From contig JBIKJA010000005.1 in NCBI GenBank assembly GCA_044361315.1, positions 124,001 to 188,000 of the forward strand: DNA of 64,000 nt, given 5' to 3'. The notes beneath the pieces were generated by a model. It had not been told where the DNA came from. It worked only from the letters and a program-made list of their open reading frames with translations, and did no database searches. Positions within the stretch are counted from its first letter, which is position 1; every line of letters begins with the position of its first letter. Source of the DNA: Crocinitomix sp044361315 (lineage in GTDB: Bacteria; Bacteroidota; Bacteroidia; Flavobacteriales_D; Crocinitomicaceae). This document shows positions 42,728 through 52,177 of this stretch, piece after piece. The position numbers and the translations under genes are program-made.

Positions 42728-44185
42728 ATGATGAATTTTATTTACGTAGTGTGGTTAATATTCAATGGACTTTTACTATTGTTCGTTTGTCATGAATTGT
42801 TTTTATTGATTCATGCCTTAATTCGAAAAAACAAAGTAACCCAGATAAAAGTCCTTTCTACTAATTTACCAAAGGTAACGATTCAATTACCGCTTTACAA
42901 TGAAAAATATGTAGTTGAACGCTTATTAACGAGTGCTGCAATGGTAAATTACCCGTCAGATCTTCTGGAGATTCAGGTCTTAGACGATTCGACTGACGAA
43001 ACAAGCGAAATTATAAGAGATTTTATTTCGACTCATAAAAACGGGCAATTGTTTACGCATATTCAGCGGACAGACAGAACAGGATTTAAAGCGGGTGCAT
43101 TGGCATACGGTCTGAATTTAGCAAAAGGAGAATTTGTCGCCGTTTTTGATGCCGATTTTGTGATAGATCCAAATTTTGTTCGTGCCGTGATTCCTTGGTT
43201 TGAAGATGAAAAAGTTGGTGTCGTTCAAACCAAATGGACTCATCTCAACGAAAACTTTTCGATGCTTACACGCGCACAAGCCATAATGTTAAATACACAT
43301 TTTAGTATCGAGCAATTAGGAAGATCTGAAGCAAAAAGTTTCATTAACTTTAATGGCACTGCTGGCATCTGGCGAAAGACTTGTATAATTGATGCAGGCG
43401 GGTGGCAAGCTGATACTTTAACAGAAGATCTTGACTTAAGTTATCGCGCACAAATAAGAGGTTGGAAATTTGAATATTTATTTGGAATTGGTGCACCTTC
43501 TGAATTACCGGTGACTTTTGAAGCCTACAAAACACAGCAATATCGATGGTCGAAAGGAGCAGCTGAATGTGTAAGAAAAAATTGGCAACTCCTATGGCAT
43601 TCTAAAATTGGTGTGAAAGAAAAAATTTTAGGTAGCTTCCACTTATTAAATAGCTCTGTTTATTTGCTTATTATTCCGATTATTATTCTTAGCCCAATTG
43701 TTTATTATGGCATGAGCAATTATATGATCAACCTTGATGATTTGTTGAAATTTCGACACCTAGGAATCGCTACCACAAGTGCGCTAATCTTGATATTTTT
43801 TATGGGAAATCTAATTGGACAAAAAAATCCCTTGTCCAATATAATTTGGTTTATACCTGTGATTTTCTTCTTTTTTGCCATGACAAGTGGAATTTCTTTG
43901 TACATGTTAATCGGTGTTTTAGAGGGATATTTCAAAAAAGCCACTGAGTTTGTGAGAACCCCTAAATTTGGAGATGACCAAACGGTAAAATCCAAAATAA
44001 AAGGAGGTTATGACTTCAAAAAAGAAATAAATTTAAAACTCTTTGAGTTGATTTTTCTTCTTTATGGAATAGGCGTTATTGTTACTTCATTTTTTGAAAT
44101 GAATCTTCCCATGGGTATTTATGGTGCCATTTTAACCCTTGGTTTTTCGCTGGCGGTTTTCTTTAATAAAAAGACATTTGCTTAA
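42728..44185 (+). CDS. Membrane-bound family 2 glycosyltransferase (cellulose-synthase-like)
   Basis: A 485-residue processive-type GT2. One N-terminal transmembrane helix (about 5-30) is followed by the cytoplasmic catalytic domain, with Asp86/Asp87 (LDDSTDE), Asp141-x-Asp143 (FDADF), Glu233-Asp234 (LTEDLDLS) and Q270-Q-x-R-W (QQYRWSKG). This is the D,D,D,QxxRW pattern of polymer synthases. At least four C-terminal helices follow (about 305-480). No PilZ domain is present. Similar Bacteroidota proteins are annotated as cellulose-synthase-like or mannan synthases; the sugar polymer here is unknown. It stands alone, 143 bp before trkH. Confidence 0.9.
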   Translation: MMNFIYVVWLIFNGLLLLFVCHELFLLIHALIRKNKVTQIKVLSTNLPKVTIQLPLYNEKYVVERLLTSAAMVNYPSDLLEIQVLDDSTDETSEIIRDFISTHKNGQLFTHIQRTDRTGFKAGALAYGLNLAKGEFVAVFDADFVIDPNFVRAVIPWFEDEKVGVVQTKWTHLNENFSMLTRAQAIMLNTHFSIEQLGRSEAKSFINFNGTAGIWRKTCIIDAGGWQADTLTEDLDLSYRAQIRGWKFEYLFGIGAPSELPVTFEAYKTQQYRWSKGAAECVRKNWQLLWHSKIGVKEKILGSFHLLNSSVYLLIIPIIILSPIVYYGMSNYMINLDDLLKFRHLGIATTSALILIFFMGNLIGQKNPLSNIIWFIPVIFFFFAMTSGISLYMLIGVLEGYFKKATEFVRTPKFGDDQTVKSKIKGGYDFKKEINLKLFELIFLLYGIGVIVTSFFEMNLPMGIYGAILTLGFSLAVFFNKKTFA

Positions 44186-44328
44186 TCGATTTCTTCTATT
44201 AAATCTATAAAAGTGAAATAAACTCAATTTTTAAATAATTTCTCTTGGATTTGATAGTTAATAGCAATTCATTAATTACATTTGGCATCCTAAATATTAT
44301 GCAGGGTTATGAGTAATTTAAAATTCAA

Positions 44329-46053
44329 GTGAAACTAGACTTAAATTTGTTTTACAAAGCTGCCTTTTGGGTTAGTTTGATTGGTATTTTTGTCTTTATT
44401 GCCGATTTTGGATTTACAAATTCTGAAAACTCAGATCGTTTTTTTCACAGCTATTATTTTATCGTTCTCTTTTTTGGCTTAACCTCTACTTTACTTCGTT
44501 ATAAAGAGCATGGATGGAATATCAAAAGAAAAGTACTCGTTTTTGATGCGGCATCGATTTTATTTACCGTAATTGTTATTGGCTTTTATTTTTTTTCTAG
44601 TACTGGTGTGCATTGGCAACTAATGAAACTAGCAGTTTTTTTGACCTTTATTCGTGAATATTCCGATTTAAAAATCAACTTTAAACGCACGTTCTTGAAT
44701 CCAGCTCAGTTATTCGTACTTAGTTTTTTGGTACTTATTTTTGTGGGGGCTCTTTTGCTTTCGTTGCCAAATGCTACCCATCAAGGAATTCCATTTATTG
44801 ATGCCTTTTTTACATCGACAAGTGCCGTTTGTGTGACAGGTTTGGCAGTTGTTGATACAGGCTCCTATTTCACCGTTTTTGGCCAAGTGATTATTATGGG
44901 GTTAATTCAAATTGGGGGGCTAGGTATTTTGACATTTGCGAGTTATTTTAGCTATTTTTTTAAAGGAGGAACATCCTTCGAAAATCAGCTCACCTTGGGA
45001 GATTTAACCAACTCTAAAATGTTAGGTGATGTTTTTTCGATTTTGAAATACGTTATCCTAATCACCTTTACCATTGAATTATTTTCGGCCGTATTAATTT
45101 TCACCAGCCTAGAGCCGGGCGCTTTTTCTACATTTTCAGAAAAAGCCTTCTTTGCCGCATTCCATGCGGTTTCTTCGTTCTGTAATGCTGGATTTTCAAC
45201 GATGCCATTAGGGGCGTATGAAATAAGTTATCGTTTTAACTACTATTTCCAATTAATCCTGATTTTTACATTTGTACTTGGAGGATTGGGATTCCCAATT
45301 GTATCTAACCTATTGAAGTATTTCAAATACAAGTTATCTACCTTCTTCAAAAATAAAAAAAGCACAGGGTACAAACCATGGGTATTGAGTTTAAACAGTC
45401 GAATTGCTTTAATCACAGCTTTTATTTTAACCGTCGTTGGCTTTTTTGGATTTTATTTTTTAGAATACAATAACACGCTAGCTGAACACGGCGCATTTGG
45501 AAAAGTTGTCACGGCTTTATTTGGAGCAACTACCCCGCGAACAGCAGGATTTAATTCAATCGATAATGCATCTATGACCTATCCTACCCTCATGTTGGTG
45601 ATCTTTTTGATGTGGATTGGAGCTTCGCCATCATCTACTGGGGGAGGTATCAAAACAAGTACATTTGCTATTGCAACAATGAATATCATAAGTCTAGCTC
45701 GTGGTAAAACTAGAATTGAATTATATCGAAGAGAAGTTTCTGACTTGTCTGTTAGAAGAGCATTTGCCATAATTTCGTTGTCCTTAATTGTGATAGGATT
45801 TGGAATCATGTTTATTCTGGTCTTCGACCCTTCTTTGACGTTAATGGATGTTGCCTTTGAATGTTTTTCGGCTTACAGTACTGTAGGTTTAAGTCTAGGA
45901 ATTACTGGCGCTTTAACTGTTCAAAGCAAGATTGTGCTCTGTGTCATCATGTTTGTGGGCCGTGTGAGCATGCTTTCTATTATAATCGCGGTATTTAAAA
46001 AAATTAAGCATAAAAATTATCGTTATCCAACCGAAGAAATAACAATGAACTAG
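44329..46053 (+). CDS. TrkH/KtrB-type potassium uptake membrane subunit
   Basis: A 574-residue channel-like protein. The four pore loops with selectivity-filter glycines are visible: SAVCVTGLAVV, SSFCNAGFSTM, TPRTAGFNSID and AYSTVGLSLG. About ten transmembrane helices surround them. The two extra N-terminal helices (about 12-30 and 40-60, plus 78-98) give a longer N-terminus than KtrB. The start is GTG. A tiny out-of-frame reading (MSNLKFK) ends in the overlapping GTGA, which could couple translation. A TrkA-type regulator follows after 43 bp and completes the system. Confidence 0.92.
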   Translation: MKLDLNLFYKAAFWVSLIGIFVFIADFGFTNSENSDRFFHSYYFIVLFFGLTSTLLRYKEHGWNIKRKVLVFDAASILFTVIVIGFYFFSSTGVHWQLMKLAVFLTFIREYSDLKINFKRTFLNPAQLFVLSFLVLIFVGALLLSLPNATHQGIPFIDAFFTSTSAVCVTGLAVVDTGSYFTVFGQVIIMGLIQIGGLGILTFASYFSYFFKGGTSFENQLTLGDLTNSKMLGDVFSILKYVILITFTIELFSAVLIFTSLEPGAFSTFSEKAFFAAFHAVSSFCNAGFSTMPLGAYEISYRFNYYFQLILIFTFVLGGLGFPIVSNLLKYFKYKLSTFFKNKKSTGYKPWVLSLNSRIALITAFILTVVGFFGFYFLEYNNTLAEHGAFGKVVTALFGATTPRTAGFNSIDNASMTYPTLMLVIFLMWIGASPSSTGGGIKTSTFAIATMNIISLARGKTRIELYRREVSDLSVRRAFAIISLSLIVIGFGIMFILVFDPSLTLMDVAFECFSAYSTVGLSLGITGALTVQSKIVLCVIMFVGRVSMLSIIIAVFKKIKHKNYRYPTEEITMN

Positions 46054-46096
46054 GCGGTGTTTAATCCAAGCTGGAAAACGCAAATAATAAGAACAA

Positions 46097-46789
46097 ATGA
46101 AATATATAATTGTAGGATTAGGAAATTTTGGAGCGTCTCTTGCTCAAAAACTTACTGCCCAAGGAAATGAAGTCATCGGCATCGATACAAGTATGACAAA
46201 GGTCGACATGTATAAAGAAAAAATCTCCCATACCATTTGTATGGACTCGACAGATGAATTTACGGTTTCGGGCTTACCTCTGCGAGATACCGACATCGTG
46301 ATTATTGCAATTGGTGAAGATCAAGGTGCAAATGTTATGACTACGGCCCTCTTCAAAAACCTTGAAGTAAAAAGATTGATAAGTAGAGCAATTAATCCGC
46401 TGCACGAAAAGGTGCTTCTTGCGATTGGCGTAGACGAAATTGTGCATCCTGAAGAAGAAACTGCCGAGCGTTGGGCTAAAAAACTCTGCCTTAACAATGT
46501 AGTGGACTCTTTTGAACTAACAGATGATTATAGTATTCTCGAGGTCAATGTTCCGTTAGTTTATATCAACAAAACTCTCAAAGAAATCGGTTTTAGAAAA
46601 AATTATAACTTATTGGTGCTGACAACTATCAAAAAAGTTGAAGTTAAGAGTTTTCTTGGAAGCTCAATGGTTGAACCAAAAGTACAAGGTGTGGCCAAGC
46701 CGGATTTGTTATTAGAAGCTGAAGATATCATTGTACTTTACGGTTCAAATAAGGATCTGCAAAATTTCTTAAAATTGAAGATCAAATAA
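46097..46789 (+). CDS. TrkA/KtrA-type potassium uptake regulatory subunit
   Basis: A 230-residue cytoplasmic ring protein. The N-terminal RCK/TrkA-N Rossmann domain has GLGNFG at residues 7-12 and the ribose-binding Asp30 (EVIGIDTSM). A TrkA-C domain covers about 145-228 (SILEVNVPLVYINKTLKEIG, ending in EDIIVLYGSNKDLQNFL). One RCK unit (not two as in E. coli TrkA) suits the KtrA type. It binds nucleotides (ATP/ADP or NAD(H)) and gates the TrkH-like subunit encoded just upstream. Confidence 0.93.
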   Translation: MKYIIVGLGNFGASLAQKLTAQGNEVIGIDTSMTKVDMYKEKISHTICMDSTDEFTVSGLPLRDTDIVIIAIGEDQGANVMTTALFKNLEVKRLISRAINPLHEKVLLAIGVDEIVHPEEETAERWAKKLCLNNVVDSFELTDDYSILEVNVPLVYINKTLKEIGFRKNYNLLVLTTIKKVEVKSFLGSSMVEPKVQGVAKPDLLLEAEDIIVLYGSNKDLQNFLKLKIK

Positions 46790-47512
46790 AATTTTATAAC
46801 TTCAAATAGTGAAATATAAAAAGGAGGCTCCCAGAAATTGGAGAATTTTTATTGATCAATAAAGATGAGCAATTATAAGGAAGTTTTATAAAGTAAAACG
46901 AGCTTATTTAAACTGAAAAAAAAATTATTTTAACTGATTTTGGTGTAAAATCCTATACATTGATATATGCGAAAATTATGATTTTTGAACTATCCTGCTC
47001 TGAACAACAACCTAGAAAAAACAGCTAGTTTTATTTAATAAAATTGCATATAAATGTTAAATTTATAACAGGAATAAATCCTAAGATTTTCAACCAATCT
47101 AGAAACCCACATCGAAATTTGAATATTCAACCTATTATTCTTCAATAAATAAAATTTAATCCTTTTAATCTAAAATTTTAACAGATTACGAATCGAAAAA
47201 GTTAAACCGATAAATAGAATCAATAATACAGTTTAACAAACAAATCGCTGAAAATTGAATTATGAACTGACATATTAATTTCGTAAATCGCCAAAAATTA
47301 TTGTTTTATTCATGAAAATTTATCTTTTTTTTAACAATTATTTTCTTTCAATCAATCCCAATAAAATCAATAAATCCAAATTAAATATTAATTCTTTTTT
47401 ACACTTATTTGATAATTATGTTAATAATTATACAGAATTTATTCTCAAAATTTAAATCAAATTTTAACAAAAAGTTGTAACTTACCCATATTAACAACTA
47501 ACTAATTATTGT
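46790..47512. other. Long AT-rich gene-free stretch
   Basis: 723 bases, extremely A/T-rich, with no frame of note on either strand and no convincing hairpin. It precedes the T9SS/collagen-like pair and may hold a long 5' leader or regulatory region, but I see nothing specific. Confidence 0.4.
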
Positions 47513-47977
47513 ATGAACAAAACAAAGCTCGCCTTAATTGCGACTTTTGCCAGTTGTTCAGTGTTTTCCCAAGATGTCATCGGCACCGCTGGTGGATCTT
47601 ATTCAACCACAGCGGGAAACATTGATTTTACTGTCGGCGAAGTTGTAATTAACACAGGAACTAATGGAACCGAAGACCTAACACAAGGTTTCCATCAGCC
47701 CTCCTGGACCTATTCAGGAGTCTACGATTTCGTGGATGAATATAATGCTGTGGTATTCCCCAACCCAACGGTTGATGTTGTAAACATAAAAGCAGCAGAT
47801 TTTGCTGGCGTTACGTTTACCTTACAAGATGCCGCTGGACGGATAGTGTATTTGGGTAATTTAACTGACGTAACAACTTCGGTTGATTTCTCAGTGTATG
47901 CCTCAGGCACTTATTCAATCACTCTTTCAAAAGAAGGAGAAAATTTAAAAACTTTTAAACTAATTAAACTTTACTAA
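47513..47977 (+). CDS. Small T9SS-sorted secreted protein
   Basis: A 154-residue protein with a signal peptide (1 to about 19, CSVFSQ). The mature N-terminus (GGSYSTTAGNIDFTVGEVV, then LTQGFHQP) is a motif seen in many Bacteroidota surface proteins just ahead of the sorting domain. The last 80 or so residues are a type A T9SS C-terminal domain (NAVVFPNPTVDVVNI, ASGTYSITLSKEGE, TFKLIKLY). It is therefore almost all signal and sorting domain with very little cargo. It is followed after 12 bp by the collagen-like gene. Confidence 0.83.
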   Translation: MNKTKLALIATFASCSVFSQDVIGTAGGSYSTTAGNIDFTVGEVVINTGTNGTEDLTQGFHQPSWTYSGVYDFVDEYNAVVFPNPTVDVVNIKAADFAGVTFTLQDAAGRIVYLGNLTDVTTSVDFSVYASGTYSITLSKEGENLKTFKLIKLY

Positions 47978-47989
47978 ACTTAACAAATT

Positions 47990-49717
47990 ATGAAAAGAAT
48001 TTTATTCGCTGTTGCTTTTGCATTGTCCACGATTTCGGCAATGGCACAAGCACCACAAGGGTTTAAATACCAAGCCGTAATTAGAGATGGTTCTAATGTC
48101 ATTTTAGTTTCTTCTCCAGTTGGAGTTGAATTATCAATTCACCAAGGATCAGAGGCCGGTCCAGTTGTTTATACCGAAACATTTGCTACCAACACAAATG
48201 CGTATGGTTTAGTTAATTTAGAAATTGGCGGAGGTGTCACTTCTGACGTTTTCAGTGCAATTGATTGGGCTGATGGACCTTATTACATCGAAACTGCTGC
48301 TGATTTAGCTGGTGGTGCATCATATGAATCAATGGGTACTTCTCAATTAATGAGTGTTCCTTACGCTTTATATGCTGAGAATTCAGGTACTCCTGGTCCT
48401 GCGGGTCCTGAAGGTCCTGCTGGTCCAACTGGTGCTGCCGGTCCTGCTGGCCCTGCTGGTGCAACTGGCCCTGCTGGTGCTGACGGAGCAACTGGCCCTG
48501 ATGGTCCTGCTGGTCCAACTGGTGCTGATGGTGCTGCTGGTGCTGATGGTGCAACTGGTGCTGATGGTGCAACTGGTCCCGCTGGTCCTGCTGGTCCTGC
48601 TGGTCCTGCTGGTCCTGCTGGTCCTGCCGGTCCTGGTACATTGAGCGGAACTACAAACTACGTTGTTAAATTTACGGGAGCAACTGCTGGAGGAAACTCA
48701 CAAATTCAAGACAATGGAACTGCAACTTCAATCAACATCGCTCCAAGTAGCTTGTATCGTCAATATGTTTATGATTCGCAATTAACTGCGGATGGAGATG
48801 GTCAAGCAACAATTTATGGATACAGAACTCGTGACTCTCAAAATAATGGTATTGGTTATTCAGAATCTGGGACAAACAATGCGATGAAAGGTTATAACTA
48901 TTGGGGTGATGTTTACACATTTGGTGTCGGTGGATTCAGCTACAATGATTATACTAGAACAGGTGGTGTAATAGGTGCTGAAACTTCTGGTTTTTATTGG
49001 GGATCATTAGGATACAGAAACTCAAGTTCTATGAACTACGGTGTTTATGGATCTTCTGGATATACGTCTGGTTCAGGTTTATTGCCTTCTGCTAGTGTAA
49101 TTGGAATTGGTGGAGGATTTTATGGAGACTTGATTGGATCAACTTCTCAAGGATCTGTGATCGGACAATTAAACTCTGGAGATTTATTTGCTCAATACAA
49201 CATTGGAAATGTTTATACTTTAGGTAAAAATATAGAATTAGTAAAAGTAAATGCAAATGTAACTCCGGTTTACACTGTATCAAGCACTGAGTCTTCAATC
49301 TACAGCAAAGGAACAATTAACTTAGTAAATGGAACGGCTTATGTTGCTTTCACTAGCGAATATGCTTCTTTATTAGGTGAAAACCCAGTTGTTACAGCTA
49401 CTCCAAACGGAGAGTGTAATGGTCTTTACATCGTTTCTGCTGACAAAAACGGATTCACTGTAAAAGAATTAATGGGAGGCACAAGTAACGCTACTATTTC
49501 TTGGATCGCTGTTGGTAACAGAATTGACAACGATAAAATGGAATTAGCTACACAAATTGTGAGCGCACCTGATTTTGACAGAAATGTACAACAAGTACTT
49601 TATTCTGATGGAAATATCGAAGGAGCTGCAAAAGGAATCTGGTGGGATGGAACAACTATCCAATTCGGAGATCTTCCTTCTCATTTAACACAAGTAAAAC
49701 GAACTGCAGCTAACTAA
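47990..49717 (+). CDS. Collagen-repeat surface protein
   Basis: A 575-residue secreted protein with a signal peptide (1 to about 19, ISAMAQ). Residues about 20-130 are a beta domain (GFKYQAVIRDGSNVIL) that often precedes collagen-like or tail-fibre-like parts in this phylum. Twenty-eight uninterrupted Gly-X-Y triplets follow (about 133-216, GPAGPAG, GATGADG types). The C-terminal part (about 217-575) is Gly/Ser/Tyr-rich and beta-like and may be a trimerising head. No T9SS domain is visible at the end. A terminator lies 20 bp downstream. Probably an adhesin or cell-surface fibre. Confidence 0.87.
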   Translation: MKRILFAVAFALSTISAMAQAPQGFKYQAVIRDGSNVILVSSPVGVELSIHQGSEAGPVVYTETFATNTNAYGLVNLEIGGGVTSDVFSAIDWADGPYYIETAADLAGGASYESMGTSQLMSVPYALYAENSGTPGPAGPEGPAGPTGAAGPAGPAGATGPAGADGATGPDGPAGPTGADGAAGADGATGADGATGPAGPAGPAGPAGPAGPAGPGTLSGTTNYVVKFTGATAGGNSQIQDNGTATSINIAPSSLYRQYVYDSQLTADGDGQATIYGYRTRDSQNNGIGYSESGTNNAMKGYNYWGDVYTFGVGGFSYNDYTRTGGVIGAETSGFYWGSLGYRNSSSMNYGVYGSSGYTSGSGLLPSASVIGIGGGFYGDLIGSTSQGSVIGQLNSGDLFAQYNIGNVYTLGKNIELVKVNANVTPVYTVSSTESSIYSKGTINLVNGTAYVAFTSEYASLLGENPVVTATPNGECNGLYIVSADKNGFTVKELMGGTSNATISWIAVGNRIDNDKMELATQIVSAPDFDRNVQQVLYSDGNIEGAAKGIWWDGTTIQFGDLPSHLTQVKRTAAN

Positions 49718-49737
49718 TTTCAATAATTGAATTATAT

Positions 49738-49769
49738 TTAGGGGGTTGAATTTTCATCCCCCTTTTTTT
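49738..49769 (+). terminator. Intrinsic terminator after the collagen-like gene
   Basis: GGGGG (49741-49745) pairs with CCCCC (49758-49762) around a 12-base loop, followed by seven T. It sits only 5 bases before the next ATG. Confidence 0.85.
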
Positions 49770-49774
49770 ATGCT

Positions 49775-50653
49775 ATGAAATTGCTAATTTTACTTGTTTT
49801 CGCGACGTGTGGGAGTTTTGCTTTCTCCCAATCTACAGGCCAAAAAAAAACCGAGTATTATAAATATGTAATCGGATACTTGGCGTCTGATTCGATGCAA
49901 GGTCGCGCAATCGGAACAAAAGAAGATCAACTAATTTCTCAATTTATTCAAGCTGAATTGAAATCAGTTCGGAAAATGAAGACCAAGCGACAAGAATTTT
50001 CGTTTGTCTATGATTCGATTAACTATCAAAGTCAGAACATAATTGGATTTTATAATAATCAGGCTCCATCCACCATTCTAATTACAGCGCATTACGATCA
50101 TATTGGCCTTGGTGGTAAATTATCAAACAGTCAAGGCGTGCATGCTGTGCATAATGGTGCGGATGATAATGCATCCGGGGTGGCAATCTTATTGAGTTTA
50201 GCAAAATCGGCTGCTCACTTGAATCGACAATTTAATTATATGTTTGTTGGTTATGGAGCGCATGAAGTAGGACTTTTTGGTTCAGATTATTTTGCAAAAA
50301 AATTACCAAAACAACTCAAAAACATTCATTTAGCACTTAATTTTGATATGATTGGACGACTTACCTCCAGTCAATCCTTATATTATGATAATAATGACTC
50401 GTTACCAACACCATTTGAAAATATGTTTCCTAATAATTTAAAACTTGTAGAAAGCACAAGCGATCGTATTAATTTGTTAGATTCGAAATGGTTGGCGCAG
50501 AAAGGAATTCCAAGCATCACCATATCTACAGGAAAACACCTTGATTATCACAAAATCACGGATGATATTGATTATATAAATTTCGAGGGATTGGCTTTGA
50601 TAGAAAACTTTTTAATCGAGTGGTTCAGGACTCGTTCAGTTCAAATAGATTAA
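49775..50653 (+). CDS. M28-family zinc peptidase-like protein with altered catalytic Glu
   Basis: A 292-residue exported protein (signal peptide 1 to about 19, GSFAFSQ). The M28 metal ligands are visible: His106 (TAHYDHIG), Asp130 (NGADDNASG), Glu164 (GAHEVGLFGS), an Asp in LNFDMIGRL and a His near the end (KHLDYHKITDD). In Aeromonas aminopeptidase the matching segment is AAEEVGLRGS, where the first Glu is the general base. Here that position is His163, so activity may be changed or lost. The gene is single, directly after a terminator. Confidence 0.83.
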   Translation: MKLLILLVFATCGSFAFSQSTGQKKTEYYKYVIGYLASDSMQGRAIGTKEDQLISQFIQAELKSVRKMKTKRQEFSFVYDSINYQSQNIIGFYNNQAPSTILITAHYDHIGLGGKLSNSQGVHAVHNGADDNASGVAILLSLAKSAAHLNRQFNYMFVGYGAHEVGLFGSDYFAKKLPKQLKNIHLALNFDMIGRLTSSQSLYYDNNDSLPTPFENMFPNNLKLVESTSDRINLLDSKWLAQKGIPSITISTGKHLDYHKITDDIDYINFEGLALIENFLIEWFRTRSVQID

Positions 50654-50714
50654 CCGAAAAAGTTAAAAAAGTGATAAATCCAAATGAATTGAATTCACCA
50701 CCTAATTCGATTAT

Positions 50715-51164
50715 TTAGATCTTTTTAACCCTAACCGCTACTAATCCTTTTGGACCAGATTCTAACTCAAATGACACTTTGTCATTTTCAGTAATTGGTT
50801 CAGTGGTATTATTGATATGTACGAAATAACTTTCTTGGGACACTAAATCCTTAATAAAACCATAGCCTTTATCTTCATTAAAAAAAGCTACTTTTCCTTG
50901 GTGCATCGGATCTACCTCAATATCCTCGCGTTTTGGGACACCAATTTCAATAGAACTTGCATTTACTTTTCTTTTTTTAGACGGATCTGGCGGAGTATCA
51001 GTGATCATTCCATTTTCATCTACGTAAGCCATCATAGCTTCTAAACCACCCCCAACACTTGGATTTGCTTTACGTGTTTCTTTCTTCGCTAGCTTTTCTT
51101 TTTGCTTTTGAATTTTCTTTTTCTCTTTTTCTTTTTTACTAAAGGTTTCGTTAGATCTTCCCAT
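50715..51164 (-). CDS. Cold-shock-domain protein with basic N-terminal extension
   Basis: A 149-residue nucleic-acid-binding protein. Residues about 5-33 are a highly basic helix (KKEKEKKKIQKQKEKLAKKE), then a flexible linker. The cold-shock OB-fold occupies about 87-149 with RNP1 (DKGYGFIKD) and RNP2 (SYFVHIN). Bacteroidota often have CSD proteins with such extensions. It probably acts as an RNA chaperone. Single gene on the minus strand. Confidence 0.88.
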   Translation of the reverse strand: MGRSNETFSKKEKEKKKIQKQKEKLAKKETRKANPSVGGGLEAMMAYVDENGMITDTPPDPSKKRKVNASSIEIGVPKREDIEVDPMHQGKVAFFNEDKGYGFIKDLVSQESYFVHINNTTEPITENDKVSFELESGPKGLVAVRVKKI

Positions 51165-51397
51165 TAAATTTAGTTGGTTTTATTAGTTCACTTTAAAAAT
51201 TAAGCGATTAAACATCCAAATAAAGCACATGGAAAAAGAGATAAAATCCACTTAAACCAAGGGTGATTCGGAAAAATTTCGCAAGCCTTTTAATTTTGAC
51301 CTCTACAAATGTACATTCTTAAATCCAAAATACAGTCGATTTCATCAATTATCTGCTATTAATAGCTAAAGAATTGGTTTTTTAATTTAAATCGCCT

Positions 51398-51405
51398 CAT
51401 CTTTG
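51398..51405 (+). promoter_or_regulatory. -7 element directly before a start codon
   Basis: CATCTTTG (one mismatch to TAnnTTTG) ends 4 bases before the ATG at 51410. A TTG at 51374-51376, 21 bases upstream, serves as -33. The geometry implies a leaderless message. Confidence 0.5.
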
Positions 51406-51409
51406 AGCG

Positions 51410-51649
51410 ATGAAAAAAATAATTTATTTATTGCCAATTTTATTATTTGCTCAACCTGTATTTGCAAATTACGGTTTAGATATACTTGGTAAAAACTTGG
51501 TGACATTCACCTTTATTTTCGCCTGTATTCCATTTGCAATTGGAGGCTTAGCTGTGATCTTTACAAAAAAACGGAAAACAAGAGCTTTTTTTGTCGGTTT
51601 TCTAGTCTCCGCTGCTATTCTAGCTTTATTTGTATTTTTTAGTTCTTAA
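51410..51649 (+). CDS. Small two-helix membrane protein
   Basis: A 79-residue protein. A signal-like first segment (MKKIIYLLPILLFAQPVFAN) is followed by two hydrophobic helices (about 31-50, LVTFTFIFACIPFAIGGLAVI, and 59-78, FFVGFLVSAAILALFVFFSS) separated by a basic KKRKTRA loop. No family is recognised. Confidence 0.55.
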   Translation: MKKIIYLLPILLFAQPVFANYGLDILGKNLVTFTFIFACIPFAIGGLAVIFTKKRKTRAFFVGFLVSAAILALFVFFSS

Positions 51650-51772
51650 ACTACTACTTAGTAGGCACATACACAAAATTAATTAAATGTTTTGGAGCTT
51701 TATGCATAGGACTATTTACCTGAAATTCAATACCCCCAATTTTTTTGCTTGCCCCCTCAACCTTTTTGCATT

Positions 51773-52012
51773 CTAAGATTGACTGCATCCCCAGGCATTG
51801 CCCAAATGTTCGTTTTTTCCTGTATGTTTGATTAGGTAGACATTCGACAAATCTGAGTCACCCCCAACCGTTAGACGTTGAAGATTTGCAGGTATGTTAG
51901 GAACTGCAATTGCCGCTCGAATATTTTGGTCGATTATCTTCAGTTTATTACTCATATCTGTGGCAACTATGCTCAAAATAAACACGTAAACCAAAATTAC
52001 CTTGCTTGGCAA
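51773..52012 (-). CDS. Doubtful small frame in the 51.6-52.2 kb gap
   Basis: A 79-codon frame with a hydrophobic start (VILVYVFILSIVATD) and a middle reading LQRLTVGGDSDLSNVYLIKH. It could be a remnant or a small exported protein. The other strand is also open in part. I list it because the gap 51650-52177 holds nothing better. Confidence 0.25.
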   Translation of the reverse strand: MPSKVILVYVFILSIVATDMSNKLKIIDQNIRAAIAVPNIPANLQRLTVGGDSDLSNVYLIKHTGKNEHLGNAWGCSQS

Positions 52013-52153
52013 TCTCTAAAATTACCGTCAGTATTACGGCAATTCCTTCCGGATCCATTGGTTGGATCATCCAACACAAGTAGATTGGGTTGAAAAATAA
52101 ACTCTTTTTTTGAAACTAACCTTGCCGTTTATCATTTCGCCTAAATTTTACCC

Positions 52154-52161
52154 TACCTTTG
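52154..52161 (+). promoter_or_regulatory. -7 element of the PIF1-like helicase gene
   Basis: TACCTTTG matches TAnnTTTG exactly, 16 bases upstream of the ATG at 52178. Confidence 0.55.
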
Positions 52162-52177
52162 TCTCCATTCTTACAAA

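Noticed and set aside
48252..48644. Frames in the collagen region, one Gln-rich on the minus strand and one Leu/Val-rich on the plus strand
   Set aside because: They are out-of-frame shadows of the Gly-X-Y triplet DNA in the real gene 47990-49717.
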